A stretch of DNA of 64,000 nucleotides from DASWJZ01 sp963814905. GTDB lineage: Bacteria; Pseudomonadota; Alphaproteobacteria; Rhizobiales; Afifellaceae. Positions 7,881 to 16,785 of this stretch are shown one piece after another; position 1 is the first letter of the stretch; every line of letters starts with the position of its first letter. The translations under genes and the position numbers were made by a program. The DNA is taken from assembly GCA_963814905.1 (NCBI GenBank), contig CAWFEM010000015.1, forward strand, positions 124,001 through 188,000, written 5' to 3'. The notes under the pieces were generated by a model. The model ran no database searches and had not been told where the DNA came from. It worked only from the letters and a program-made list of their open reading frames with translations.

Positions 7881-8960
7881 ATGGCCAAGTCATCAGCCGA
7901 GCCGATCAAGGAAGACCCAAACGTAGCCCTCGGGCGCTGGCTAGCTCAGCGGCAAGGCGCCAAAAGCGAGTACAGTAAGGTCCTGAACGAGCGCGAAAAC
8001 GAGCTGCTCGAGGCAAGCGCCCGCTGCGGCCCGAAGTCGAGCCGCTTTGAAGACACCGCCGGCGAGTTGGAAGAGGCAAAGCTGCAGCGCGAAGAGATCT
8101 ACGGAGTAGTACGGCGGCCTCTCAACCGACATGCTGTCAGGTTCGGGTACCTAGCGCTTTTCGTCGTTCTCCTCGCCTTCCTCGAATCCCTGGTGAACAA
8201 GTTCCTTTTCGACGTGACCCTAGGCAGCTATGGCATCGTTTCGTACGCGACTGCCTTCGTTGTTTCCTTCTCGATGGTCATCGTCGCGCACATGGCCGGC
8301 AAGTTCTTTCGCCAGATCTACTCCGACTACCGCAGCAAGATCGTCTGGTCTTACCTCGTGACCGGCCTCCTCATCGTTTGCGGCTTAGTGGTCCTGGTTT
8401 CCATCATCACGGTCGGCCGCTCGCTGACGGCTGCCAATGCGGCGATCGGCTCCTTCGACGACATGTTCTCCGCGGTCACCGCATCGGTAGTCCAGAAGGG
8501 GATATTGTCGACGGTCGCCGGCGCCTTCTCGGAGTTGAGCGGCCTGATCCTCGCAACAGTGAATATCGCGGGGATCTTTGCTGCAATGCTGCTCGGCTTC
8601 CTGATGCACGATCCGGACAAGGACTACGACCTGGCAGAGACCAAGGTAGAGCGTCTGCGCAGGAATCTCGACAAGCTCAACGATGCCTACACGAAGGCGA
8701 AGTCGCGGCTGCTCGCGAAGTATGCATCGCACTTGAGTGCCGCCAGCACGCGCTTCAAAGCGGCCAACAAGCAGGTGATGCAGCTCAAGCACCGGCTCGG
8801 CGTCGCCGCCGACGAAGACGATCACCTGCTGATCGACGAATGGGACGACCTCGCGGAGAAAAGCGGTCTCATCGAGTCCGAGCCGAACGTCGAGGACTTG
8901 GCACCGGAACCGAAATCTCCACATTTGAAGCCGGTCGACTTCGAAGCCCGTCGCGCGTGA
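7881..8960 (+). CDS. Four-helix membrane protein with flanking coiled coils (unrecognised)
   Basis: 359 residues, not recognised. The N-terminal about 80 residues are charged and helical (EYSKVLNERENELLEASARC). Four predicted membrane helices follow at about 87-105, 117-140, 153-177 and 220-242, with a 40-residue loop between helices 3 and 4. Residues about 250-312 form a second coiled coil (ETKVERLRRNLDKLNDAYTK), and the tail is acidic. Both coiled coils should face the cytoplasm if helix number is even. ATG 7881 has AAGGGG upstream. The next gene starts 13 bases after its stop, indicating an operon with a secreted VWA-like protein. The pair sits in the accessory stretch between carA and carB. 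Confidence 0.8.
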   Translation: MAKSSAEPIKEDPNVALGRWLAQRQGAKSEYSKVLNERENELLEASARCGPKSSRFEDTAGELEEAKLQREEIYGVVRRPLNRHAVRFGYLALFVVLLAFLESLVNKFLFDVTLGSYGIVSYATAFVVSFSMVIVAHMAGKFFRQIYSDYRSKIVWSYLVTGLLIVCGLVVLVSIITVGRSLTAANAAIGSFDDMFSAVTASVVQKGILSTVAGAFSELSGLILATVNIAGIFAAMLLGFLMHDPDKDYDLAETKVERLRRNLDKLNDAYTKAKSRLLAKYASHLSAASTRFKAANKQVMQLKHRLGVAADEDDHLLIDEWDDLAEKSGLIESEPNVEDLAPEPKSPHLKPVDFEARRA

Positions 8961-8973
8961 GGGCGCGGACGCG

Positions 8974-9714
8974 ATGCGGTCTTACGCGCTCATCAGCGCT
9001 GCGGCGCTGCTGGCGGCGTTCTCTTGCGCGAGCGTAAAGGCGGCCAGTTATTGTACCGACGACGGGAAGAACGTTGTCGTCTACGTTGATGTAACCACGC
9101 CCTACGACGAGATCGACAAACGCGGCCTCGTCGCGGGAATTGATAAAATATACCAGACCCTTAAGGGCGGAGATCGCATCTCGATTCGCACGATCGAGGA
9201 TAGCTTTCCGAAGAGCGTTCGGCTCATCGACGCATGCATGCCCCAGTGCCCATCGTCCGGCATCTTCGGCGACCTTTTCTCACCATGCACGGAAGGAGTC
9301 GTCATCAACGACACGAAAGCGCTGCGTCACACGATTGCCGACACACTCGGCCACCGATTGAGCGAGGCAGCGGACCTGCCGCATTCGGATATTATCAGAA
9401 CAATCGCTATGAAGTCCGGGGAGGAGTTCCGAGAGGGGCGCGAGAACGACTTCTACATCTTCTCCGACATGATCGAGAACTCCGACTACTTACCGGGCAC
9501 GCGCTTCTTCGCCGCCGAAAACAGAGAAACGATCGAGAGGCTTAGCACCGACCGGCTGATACCGACGCTAATGGGCGCACAAGTCACAGTGCTTGGAATC
9601 GGGCGCGGCGGCGGCGAGGCGAGAAACGCCCTGCCGCAGGACAGGATGAACAAGCTTGAGGACTTTTGGCGCCTCTACTTTGCCGCAGCCGGCGCTTCGG
9701 CGACACTGAAGTAA
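8974..9714 (+). CDS. Secreted VWA-like protein (partner of the preceding membrane protein)
   Basis: 246 residues with a clear signal peptide (MRSYALISAAALLAAFSCAS, cleavage likely before ASYC). The mature part begins with a strand KNVVVYVDVTTPYDEIDK, in the position of the VWA MIDAS strand but with D-x-T-x-P instead of D-x-S-x-S. It continues with GGDRISIRTI, FYIFSDMIENS (matching the fourth-strand SDM motif of many VWA domains) and GAQVTVLGIGRGG. Four Cys occur in the first 90 mature residues (disulfides possible). Tight spacing to the upstream membrane-protein gene suggests the two work together at the envelope. I cannot name a function. Confidence 0.78.
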   Translation: MRSYALISAAALLAAFSCASVKAASYCTDDGKNVVVYVDVTTPYDEIDKRGLVAGIDKIYQTLKGGDRISIRTIEDSFPKSVRLIDACMPQCPSSGIFGDLFSPCTEGVVINDTKALRHTIADTLGHRLSEAADLPHSDIIRTIAMKSGEEFREGRENDFYIFSDMIENSDYLPGTRFFAAENRETIERLSTDRLIPTLMGAQVTVLGIGRGGGEARNALPQDRMNKLEDFWRLYFAAAGASATLK

Positions 9715-9727
9715 TTTCCAGCCAGCC

Positions 9728-10636
9728 TCACATATCCGCTGAGAACGTATCGCAGGCGTCGAGCTTGCCCGCCGCGAAGCCGCGGCCGAACCAATCGGCG
9801 CGCTGCTTCGAGGTGCCGTGCGTGAAGCTGTCGGGCACGACATAGCCTTGCGCCTGCTTCTGCAGGGCGTCGTCGCCGACCGCGGCGGCGGCGGTCAGCG
9901 CCTCCTCCACGTCGCCCTCTTCAAGCAGGCCCTTCTTCTGCGTCCGGTTCGCCCAGATGCCGGCGAAGCAATCCGCCTGCAGCTCGGTCCTGACCGAAAG
10001 CGCGTTCGCATCGGCCTTGCTCATCCGCGCCTCCTGTTCATGCACCTTGGGAAGGATGCCGAGCACGTTCTGCACGTGGTGCCCGACCTCGTGCGCCAGC
10101 ACATAGGCCTGCGCGAAATCGCCCGGCGCGCCGAAACGGCTGCGCAGCTCGTTATAGAAGCTGAGGTCGATATAAACGTTCTGGTCGCCGGGGCAGTAGA
10201 AGGGACCGGTCGCCGCGCTCGCCAGCCCGCAGGCCGAGCTGACGCTGCCCGAAAAAAGCGTCAGCGTGGGCTCAGGATACTTCTCGCCGCTCTCTGCGAA
10301 GATCTCCGACCAGGTGTCCTCCGTATCGGCGAGCACGGTGGCGACGAAGTCGCGCATCTCGTCGGTCGCTCCCGATTGCACGGTGCTCTGTCCCTGCTGC
10401 GGCGTCGGGCCGACCGTGCCGCCGTTCAGCAGCTCCAGCGGGTTGATGCCGAGGAAATAGGAGACGACCAGGATCACCACGACGGCGCCGATGCCGAGGC
10501 CACCGCCGCCGGCGCGACGCGTGACCATCGGACCGCGGCCGCCGAAGCCCCCTCCCAGACCGCCACCGAGCCCGCCGCCGCCGGTGCCGCGCATGTCTCT
10601 GATGTTCGTGCTCTGCCGCCGGCCCTGCCAACGCAT
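9728..10636 (-). CDS. YpfJ-type neutral zinc metallopeptidase
   Basis: 302 residues. A Gly-rich N-terminus is followed by a single membrane helix at about 48-62 (IGAVVVILVVSYFLG) and an extracytoplasmic peptidase domain. That domain has the HExxH zinc motif H182-EVGHH, the downstream ELQADCFAGIWA (the likely third-ligand Glu helix) and SFTHGTSKQRADWFGRGF near the end. This is the layout of the YpfJ/putative zinc metalloprotease family, usually about 290-310 residues. Substrates are unknown. It is convergent with the VWA-like gene, whose stop is only 13 bases away. Confidence 0.92.
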   Translation of the reverse strand: MRWQGRRQSTNIRDMRGTGGGGLGGGLGGGFGGRGPMVTRRAGGGGLGIGAVVVILVVSYFLGINPLELLNGGTVGPTPQQGQSTVQSGATDEMRDFVATVLADTEDTWSEIFAESGEKYPEPTLTLFSGSVSSACGLASAATGPFYCPGDQNVYIDLSFYNELRSRFGAPGDFAQAYVLAHEVGHHVQNVLGILPKVHEQEARMSKADANALSVRTELQADCFAGIWANRTQKKGLLEEGDVEEALTAAAAVGDDALQKQAQGYVVPDSFTHGTSKQRADWFGRGFAAGKLDACDTFSADM

Positions 10637-10823
10637 GGATCGCCTCCAACGCCTATTCGGTCAAAGGACCGTTGCTTCTAAAGCCGCGAGACGGCGCAAA
10701 GTTGCCGGCCGGCGCGGGCCAGGCAAGCTAGCGCCTCCGCTTCTCTCAGGAAAGCGGCGGCCAACCTTAGAGAATCGTGCGCAATCGTGCGCCACCTGGA
10801 ATCGGCATGATGCTGTATATTTT

Positions 10824-10880
10824 TGTTTCGGTATCGGATTCTTCCGAAAAGCGGTTCCCACTTTTCGGTCCGATCCTCTA
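10824..10880. repeat. Rhizobiales-type intergenic palindromic repeat, copy 2 (short)
   Basis: On the minus strand it reads GATCGGACCGAAAAGTGGG then AACCGCTTTTCGGAAGAATC, the same CCGAAAAGTGG / CCGNTTTTCGG core as the element at 3418-3516. It overlaps the last codon of the DUF1003 gene. The rest of the gap 10637-10823 shows no gene. Confidence 0.7.
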
Positions 10881-11414
10881 GCCGCCCCGTTCAAGCGCCG
10901 CCTCGACACGCTGCATGAGAAGCGCCAGCTCGTGGGTGCGAATTTCGTCGAGCTTTTCGTGCAGCGTCGCAATCTCGATCTCCGACTTCAAGTTCACCTC
11001 GTAATCCTGCGCGGCGGCGAGCCGGTCCTTCGCCGCCTGACGATTCTGCGACATCATGATGACGGGCGCCTGGATGGCGGCAAGAAGCGAGAGAAGAAGG
11101 TTCAGGAAAATGTAGGGGTAGGGGTCGAAACGCCCTCCGATCCCGGCGAGGAGCGCGGTGTTCAACAGTACCCAGACCACGATGAACACGCCGAATCCGA
11201 TAATGAACGTCCAGGATCCGCCAACTTCCGCGACATGGTCGGCGATGCGCTCGCCGAAGGTGAGCTGTTTGTCAAACTCGCGGTTGACGTTGCGCGATAC
11301 GGCAAGCCGTTTCGCCATCCTCTCCAGGACCCGGCGCTCGCGCGTCGGCATGTCCCCGGCACCCACGTCGAGGAGCCTCTGGGCGAGTTGGTGAATAGCG
11401 TCTCCACTGTTCAT
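10878..11414 (-). CDS. DUF1003 membrane protein
   Basis: 178 residues. Two predicted membrane helices (FIIGFGVFIVVWVLLNTALL and FLNLLLSLLAAIQAPVIMMS) carry the family signature: FDPYPYIFLNLLLS followed by QAPVIMMSQNRQAAKDRL. A C-terminal helix ends the protein. ATG 11414 has GGAGA upstream; the frame extends to 11486 without a better start. DUF1003 proteins are of unknown function. Confidence 0.9.
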   Translation of the reverse strand: MNSGDAIHQLAQRLLDVGAGDMPTRERRVLERMAKRLAVSRNVNREFDKQLTFGERIADHVAEVGGSWTFIIGFGVFIVVWVLLNTALLAGIGGRFDPYPYIFLNLLLSLLAAIQAPVIMMSQNRQAAKDRLAAAQDYEVNLKSEIEIATLHEKLDEIRTHELALLMQRVEAALERGG

Positions 11415-11638
11415 GGCACTTCGCTCTCCGTTAGGCTGCGCGCCGGTCCCTGCGCGCAAATCGGTGCTGATATAGCCGATCCGCACGGCATTCCGACATT
11501 TTGGCCGGCAAATTTTGCCGGCAGTCCGGCCGTCTTCGCGAGGTTCCCTTGATTGTGACGAAGAACCGACCGAACTCTGCCAAGCATCTGTCGCCGCAAG
11601 GTCGCAATCGGGCCCTATCGTTGACCTAGGAGGGGAAG

Positions 11639-11926
11639 ATGAGCCCAGCTGAGTTCAGGGCCTGGCGGAAATCGCGCGGCCTGAAGCAGAAGGAGGCCGC
11701 GGAGAAGCTCGGCCTCAAGAAGCGGATGATCCAGTACTACGAGACCGGCAGCCGCGGCGAGAAACGGGTGGTCATCCCAAAGACCGTGGAGCTCGCCTGC
11801 TACGCGCTTTCGGTGGGCGTGGAGACGTTCGACGGGACCTCAACGAACGGCGCGCAGGCCCTCAAGGACGAAGACGCCGCGATCGCCGGGCTCCTGGAGG
11901 CCGTCGGGCGGCGAAATGCGGCCTGA
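11639..11926 (+). CDS. Small helix-turn-helix (Xre-like) protein
   Basis: 95 residues with a strong AGGAGGGG ribosome site. An N-terminal helix-turn-helix spans about residues 3-45: FRAWRKSRGLKQKEAAEKLG, then KKRMIQYYETG, the typical Xre arrangement. The remainder, including a tract with VIPKTVELACYALSVGVETF, is short and may mediate dimerisation. There is no partner toxin gene beside it, and carB follows 138 bases later. Target unknown; its own promoter is a possibility. Confidence 0.82.
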   Translation: MSPAEFRAWRKSRGLKQKEAAEKLGLKKRMIQYYETGSRGEKRVVIPKTVELACYALSVGVETFDGTSTNGAQALKDEDAAIAGLLEAVGRRNAA

Positions 11927-12064
11927 ATAGCCACTCTTCGTCGGCCTTCCGCCCTTTCCCGGGGCAACGATTGCGCCTATAAGCGCCGCCAAATCTGACA
12001 GATTCCTTTGACCAGCCCCGGGCGGAGCCGCCGTGCCGGGGTTTCGTTCGAACCGCGCCCGCTG

Positions 12065-15000
12065 ATGCCCAAACGCACCGACATCTCCACCATTCTCGTC
12101 ATCGGCGCGGGGCCAATCGTCATCGGCCAGGCGTGCGAGTTCGACTATTCCGGCACCCAGGCCATCAAGGCGCTCAAGGCCGAGGGCTACCGGATCGTGC
12201 TGGTCAATTCCAATCCGGCGACGATCATGACCGATCCGGATCTCGCCGACGCCACCTATGTGGAGCCGATCACGCCGGAGATCGTGGCGAAGATCATCGA
12301 GAAGGAGCGGAACGTCTGCCCCGGCGGGTTCGCCCTCTTGCCGACCATGGGCGGACAGACGGCGCTCAACACCGCGCTTTCCCTCCGTCGCATGGGGGCG
12401 CTCGAAAAATTCGACGTGGAGATGATCGGCGCCACCGCCGACGCCATCGACAAGGCGGAGGATCGCGAGCTCTTCCGCGAGGCGATGCATCGGATCGGCC
12501 TCGCGACGCCGAAGGCCGCGTTCGTCAATACCTCGGACCTGAAGAAGCGCTTCCGCGAGGAGCGCGAGACGAGGATCGCCGCCGTGGAAGCAAAGCATCC
12601 CGCCGGCCCGGCGCGGGCGCATGCGCTCGCCGCCTTTGAGACGGAGTGGGCGCAGGGCGAGCGGCTCAGGCGAGACGAGCACCGGCTCTCCGCGCAGCTC
12701 CAGGCCCTGCACGCCGTCAACGTCACCGGCCTGCCGGCGATCATCCGCCCCTCCTTCACGCTCGCCGGCACCGGCGGCGGCATCGCCTACACGCTCGACG
12801 AGCTCTACGACCTCGTGCTCGGCGGCCTCGACGCCTCGCCCACCCACGAGGTGCTGATCGAGGAATCGGTGCTCGGCTGGAAAGAGTTCGAGATGGAGGT
12901 CGTCCGCGACAAGGACGACAACTGCATCATCATCTGCGCGATCGAGAACATCGATCCGATGGGCGTCCATACCGGCGATTCCATCACCGTGGCGCCGGCG
13001 CTGACGCTGACCGACAAGGAATACCAGATCATGCGCGACGCCTCGATCGCGGTGCTGCGCGAGATCGGGGTGGAGACCGGGGGCTCGAACGTGCAGTTCG
13101 CGGTCGACCCGGAGAACGGCCGCATGGTCGTGATCGAGATGAACCCGCGGGTGTCGCGCTCCTCCGCGCTCGCCTCCAAGGCCACCGGCTTCCCGATCGC
13201 CAAGGTCGCGGCACGGCTTGCGGTCGGCTACACGCTCGACGAATTGGAGAACGACATCACCGGCGGCGCCATGCCGGCCGCCTTCGAGCCGACGATCGAC
13301 TACGTCGTCACCAAGATCCCGCGCTTCGCCTTCGAGAAGTTTCCCGGCGCCGATCCGGTGCTCACCACCTCGATGAAATCGGTGGGCGAGGTGATGGCGA
13401 TCGGCCGGACGTTCGCGGAATCGCTGCAGAAGGCGCTGCGCGGCCTGGAAACCGGCCTGAACGGCCTCGACGAGGTGGAGATTCCCGGACTCGGCGTCGG
13501 CGACGACGCGAACGCGGTGCGCGCCGCGCTCGGCGTTCCGCGTCCGGACCGGCTCCTCAGGATCGCGCAGGCGCTGCGCCTCGGCTTCGACGTCGACCTG
13601 ATCCACGCCGCCTGCCGCGTCGATCCGTGGTTCCTGCGCGAGGTCGCGAGGATCGTCGAATGGGAGGCGCGTGTCACCGAGCACGGCCTGCCGGAGAGCG
13701 CGCGGCTCCTGCGGCAGCTGAAGGCGCTCGGCTTCTCCGACGCGCGTCTTGCAACGCTTTCCGGCAAGAGCGAGGCGGAGGTCGCGGCGCTGCGCGAGCG
13801 TTTCTCCGTCAAGCCGGTCTTCAAGCGCGTCGACACCTGCGCGGCGGAATTCGCGGCGCCGACGGCCTACATGTATTCGACCTACGAGACTGCCTTCGGC
13901 GGCCCACCGGAAGACGAGGCGCGGCCGTCGGAACGCGACAAGGTCATCATCCTCGGCGGCGGCCCGAACCGCATCGGGCAAGGCATCGAGTTCGACTATT
14001 GCTGTTGCCACGCTGCGTTCGCGCTCGACGAGGCGGGCTTTGAGTCGATCATGGTGAACTGCAACCCGGAGACGGTCTCCACCGACTACGACACTTCCGA
14101 CCGCCTCTACTTCGAGCCGCTCACGGCGGAGGATGTACTCGCCGTCGTGCGGAAGGAGCAGTCGCGCGGGAAGCTCCTCGGCGTGATCGTGCAGTTCGGC
14201 GGGCAGACGCCGCTGAAGCTCGCCGCCGCCCTGCAGGAGGCGAACGTGCCGATCCTCGGCACCTCCCCCGATATGATCGACCTCGCGGAAGACCGCGAGC
14301 GGTTCCAGGCGCTCATCCAGAAGCTCGGACTGAAGCAGCCGGAGAACGGCATCGCCCGCTCGCTTGCGGAAGCGCGGACGATCGTGGAGCGGATCGGCTA
14401 TCCGGTCGTCATCCGGCCGTCCTACGTGCTCGGCGGCCGCGCCATGGAGATCGTGCGCGAGGCTGCGGGGCTTGAGCGCTATATGGCGACCGCGGTCGTC
14501 GTTTCCGGAACCTCGCCGGTGCTTATCGATTCCTATCTCTCCGACGCGATCGAGGTCGACGTCGACGCGCTCTCCGACGGCGAAGACGTCTTCGTCTGCG
14601 GTGTGATGGAGCACATCGAGGAGGCGGGAATCCATTCTGGCGATTCCGCCTGCTCGCTGCCGCCGCACACGCTGACGCCTAAGACCATCGCCGCGATCGA
14701 GAAGCAGACGGTGGCGCTTGCCAAGGCGCTTCAGGTCAAGGGCCTGATGAACGTGCAGTATGCGGTGAAGAACGGCGACATCTACGTCCTGGAGGTCAAT
14801 CCGCGCGCCTCGCGCACCGTCCCCTTCGTCGCCAAGTCGATCGGCATTCCGATCGCCAAGATCGCCGCCAAGGTGATGGCCGGCGCCAGGCTCGACGCGT
14901 TCAACCTGCAGCGGCCGAACCCGAAGCAGATTTCGGTGAAGGAGGCGGTCTTCCCCTTCGCCCGTTTCCCCAATGTCGACACGGTGCTCGGACCGGAGAT

Positions 15001-15493
15001 GAAATCGACCGGTGAGGTGATGGGAATCGACCAGGCCTTTCCGCTCGCCTTCGCCAAGAGCCAGATCGGCGCCGGCACCATGCTGCCGCTTAACGGAACC
15101 GCTTTCGTGTCGGTGCGCGACGCCGACAAGGCGCGTGTCGCCCCCACTGTCAAACGGCTGTCAAATCTCGGTTTCCGGATCATCGCCACGGCCGGGACAC
15201 AGCGCTTTCTCGCCGCCCAGAACATCCCCTGCGAGCGGGTAAACAAGGTGCTTGAAGGCCGGCCGCATATCGTGGATGCTATCAATAACGGCGAGGTGCA
15301 ACTGGTGATCAACACCACGGAAGGGGCGCAAGCCCTTGCCGACAGCCGTTCGCTCAGGCGCGAAGCGCTTCTGCACAAGGTTCCGTATTTCACGACCCTG
15401 GCAGGTGCGAGTGCGGCAGCCCTCGGTATCGAGGCGCTGTTGGGCGGTCAGCTTGAAGTCAGGTCGCTGCAATCCTACTTCACTGCCGCCTGA
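12065..15493 (+). CDS. carB: Carbamoyl-phosphate synthase large subunit
   Basis: 1142 residues, the usual size. It phosphorylates bicarbonate and carbamate with two tandem ATP-grasp halves, using ammonia delivered by CarA. N-half: VIGAGPIVIGQACEFDYSGT and EMNPRVSRSSALASKATG. C-half: GGGPNRIGQGIEFDYCCCHA, YPVVIRPSYVLGGRAMEIV and EVNPRASRTVPFVAKS. An MGS-like allosteric domain closes the protein (ATAGTQRFLAAQNIPCERV). An insertion of about 40 residues rich in Glu/Arg/Ala follows FVNTSDLKKRFREERETRIA, as in other alphaproteobacteria. Start ATG 12065 gives MPKRTDISTILVIG; the frame opens further upstream but without family similarity. No strong ribosome site is visible. Confidence 0.97.
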   Translation: MPKRTDISTILVIGAGPIVIGQACEFDYSGTQAIKALKAEGYRIVLVNSNPATIMTDPDLADATYVEPITPEIVAKIIEKERNVCPGGFALLPTMGGQTALNTALSLRRMGALEKFDVEMIGATADAIDKAEDRELFREAMHRIGLATPKAAFVNTSDLKKRFREERETRIAAVEAKHPAGPARAHALAAFETEWAQGERLRRDEHRLSAQLQALHAVNVTGLPAIIRPSFTLAGTGGGIAYTLDELYDLVLGGLDASPTHEVLIEESVLGWKEFEMEVVRDKDDNCIIICAIENIDPMGVHTGDSITVAPALTLTDKEYQIMRDASIAVLREIGVETGGSNVQFAVDPENGRMVVIEMNPRVSRSSALASKATGFPIAKVAARLAVGYTLDELENDITGGAMPAAFEPTIDYVVTKIPRFAFEKFPGADPVLTTSMKSVGEVMAIGRTFAESLQKALRGLETGLNGLDEVEIPGLGVGDDANAVRAALGVPRPDRLLRIAQALRLGFDVDLIHAACRVDPWFLREVARIVEWEARVTEHGLPESARLLRQLKALGFSDARLATLSGKSEAEVAALRERFSVKPVFKRVDTCAAEFAAPTAYMYSTYETAFGGPPEDEARPSERDKVIILGGGPNRIGQGIEFDYCCCHAAFALDEAGFESIMVNCNPETVSTDYDTSDRLYFEPLTAEDVLAVVRKEQSRGKLLGVIVQFGGQTPLKLAAALQEANVPILGTSPDMIDLAEDRERFQALIQKLGLKQPENGIARSLAEARTIVERIGYPVVIRPSYVLGGRAMEIVREAAGLERYMATAVVVSGTSPVLIDSYLSDAIEVDVDALSDGEDVFVCGVMEHIEEAGIHSGDSACSLPPHTLTPKTIAAIEKQTVALAKALQVKGLMNVQYAVKNGDIYVLEVNPRASRTVPFVAKSIGIPIAKIAAKVMAGARLDAFNLQRPNPKQISVKEAVFPFARFPNVDTVLGPEMKSTGEVMGIDQAFPLAFAKSQIGAGTMLPLNGTAFVSVRDADKARVAPTVKRLSNLGFRIIATAGTQRFLAAQNIPCERVNKVLEGRPHIVDAINNGEVQLVINTTEGAQALADSRSLRREALLHKVPYFTTLAGASAAALGIEALLGGQLEVRSLQSYFTAA

Positions 15494-15575
15494 TTGATAT
15501 GTTCGCGGGGCGTTCCGGAAGCGGAGCGCCCGGTCTTTGTGTTGCCCGGCCAACGGCCGGGTTCTGGAGGGTGAG

Positions 15576-16052
15576 ATGGAAAAGGTGCCGATGACGGCGG
15601 GCGGCTATACGAGCCTCGAGACGGAATTGAAGCGTCTGACCTCGGAAGAGCGCCCGCGCATCATCCAGGCGATCTCCGAGGCTCGTTCGCACGGCGACCT
15701 CTCGGAGAACGCCGAATATCACGCCGCCAAAGAGCAGCAGAGCCTGAACGAAGGCCGCATCGCGGAGCTTGAGGACAAGCTTAGCCGCGCGGAGGTGATC
15801 GACGTCTCCAAGCTCTCCGGCGACACGGTGAAATTCGGCGCCAAGGTCACGCTCGTCGACGAGGATACCGAACAGAAGAAGGTCTACCTGATCGTCGGCG
15901 ACATGGAGGCCGACGTGAAGGAAGGCCGCATCTCCATCTCCTCGCCGATCGCGCGCGCGTTGATCGGCAAGAGCGTCGGCGATTCCGTCGAGGTCAGTGC
16001 GCCCGGCGGCGCCAGGAGCTACGAAATCCTGCGCATCGCCTTCGGCGGCTGA
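15576..16052 (+). CDS. greA: Transcription elongation factor GreA
   Basis: 158 residues. It rescues backtracked RNA polymerase by stimulating transcript cleavage. The N-terminal coiled coil (MEKVPMTAGGYTSLETELKR ... ISEARSHGDLSENAEYHAAK) bears the acidic tip residues D and E of GDLSENAEY, and the C-terminal FKBP-like domain ends ISISSPIARALIGKSVGDSV. ATG 15576 has CTGGAGGG upstream; an upstream in-frame start lacks a ribosome site. It follows carB by 82 bases, and a strong terminator follows the gene. Confidence 0.96.
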   Translation: MEKVPMTAGGYTSLETELKRLTSEERPRIIQAISEARSHGDLSENAEYHAAKEQQSLNEGRIAELEDKLSRAEVIDVSKLSGDTVKFGAKVTLVDEDTEQKKVYLIVGDMEADVKEGRISISSPIARALIGKSVGDSVEVSAPGGARSYEILRIAFGG

Positions 16053-16082
16053 GCGCCGAAGCTTCTACTTCTCGCTTCCCGA

Positions 16083-16108
16083 GGGGCCGTCGATCGACGG
16101 CCCCTTTT
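16083..16108 (+). terminator. Intrinsic terminator of greA
   Basis: A perfect 22-base palindrome (GGGGCCGTCGA followed by its reverse complement) and TTTT, starting 30 bases after the greA stop. It also separates greA from the convergent GST gene. Confidence 0.85.
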
Positions 16109-16117
16109 CGTCACCGC

Positions 16118-16729
16118 TCAGGGCCGCCATTCGATCGGCACGTGACCGGGCTGCGACGCGACGCGCGCGAGCCACGCCTCTACCCCTGGATAGGCGGAAA
16201 GATCGAAGCCGCCTTCCTCCGCCACGTGCGTGTAGGCGTAGAGCGCGATGTCGGCGACGGAATAGCTCTCGCCCGCCAGCCAGTCGGCCTGCGCCAGCCG
16301 ACGCTCCATGACGGCGAGCGCGGCGTTGCCCTTCTCCAGCGTCTCAGCCAGGCGTTCCGGCGTCCTGAGATGCGCGCGTTCCGGCGCGGTCATGATCGAG
16401 CGGCGCACGGCGATCGTCGGCTCGTGCTCGTACTGCTCGAAGAACATCCACTCATAGGCCTTAGCGCGGTCGAATGGATCGGCCGGCAGATATTCCGTGC
16501 CTTCCGCGAAGTGGAGCAGGATGGCGCCCGATTCCGCTAGAAGCCGCCCGTCATCGAACGCGATGAGCGGAACGCGTCCGATCGGATTCTTCTCCAAAAA
16601 CGCCGGCATGCGCGTCGTTCCGTTGTAGGTGTTCACCTCCACGACGCGGAATGGAATCTTGAGCAGCGCGAAGAGCAAACGCGGCTTGTAGGAGTTGCCG
16701 GAAATCTGCTGCGAATAGAGCGTGAGCAT
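16118..16729 (-). CDS. Glutathione S-transferase family protein
   Basis: 203 residues beginning MLTLYSQQISGNSYKPRLLF. The thioredoxin-fold domain (to about residue 80) has FLEKNPIGRVPLIAFDDGRL and the glutathione-contact segment LAESGAILLHFAEG. The helical domain contains WLAGESYSVADIALYAYTHV, the GST C-domain motif. The Ser in SGNSYKP is placed like the active Ser or Cys of beta/theta-like GSTs. ATG 16729 is preferred to the longer frame. It lies downstream of the fucosyltransferase-like gene with 56 bases between. Confidence 0.9.
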   Translation of the reverse strand: MLTLYSQQISGNSYKPRLLFALLKIPFRVVEVNTYNGTTRMPAFLEKNPIGRVPLIAFDDGRLLAESGAILLHFAEGTEYLPADPFDRAKAYEWMFFEQYEHEPTIAVRRSIMTAPERAHLRTPERLAETLEKGNAALAVMERRLAQADWLAGESYSVADIALYAYTHVAEEGGFDLSAYPGVEAWLARVASQPGHVPIEWRP

Positions 16730-16785
16730 GGCCGTCGCTGCGTGCTGTCGCGGATTCTTTGATCCTGCGCGCAGTGCTTCCGCCG

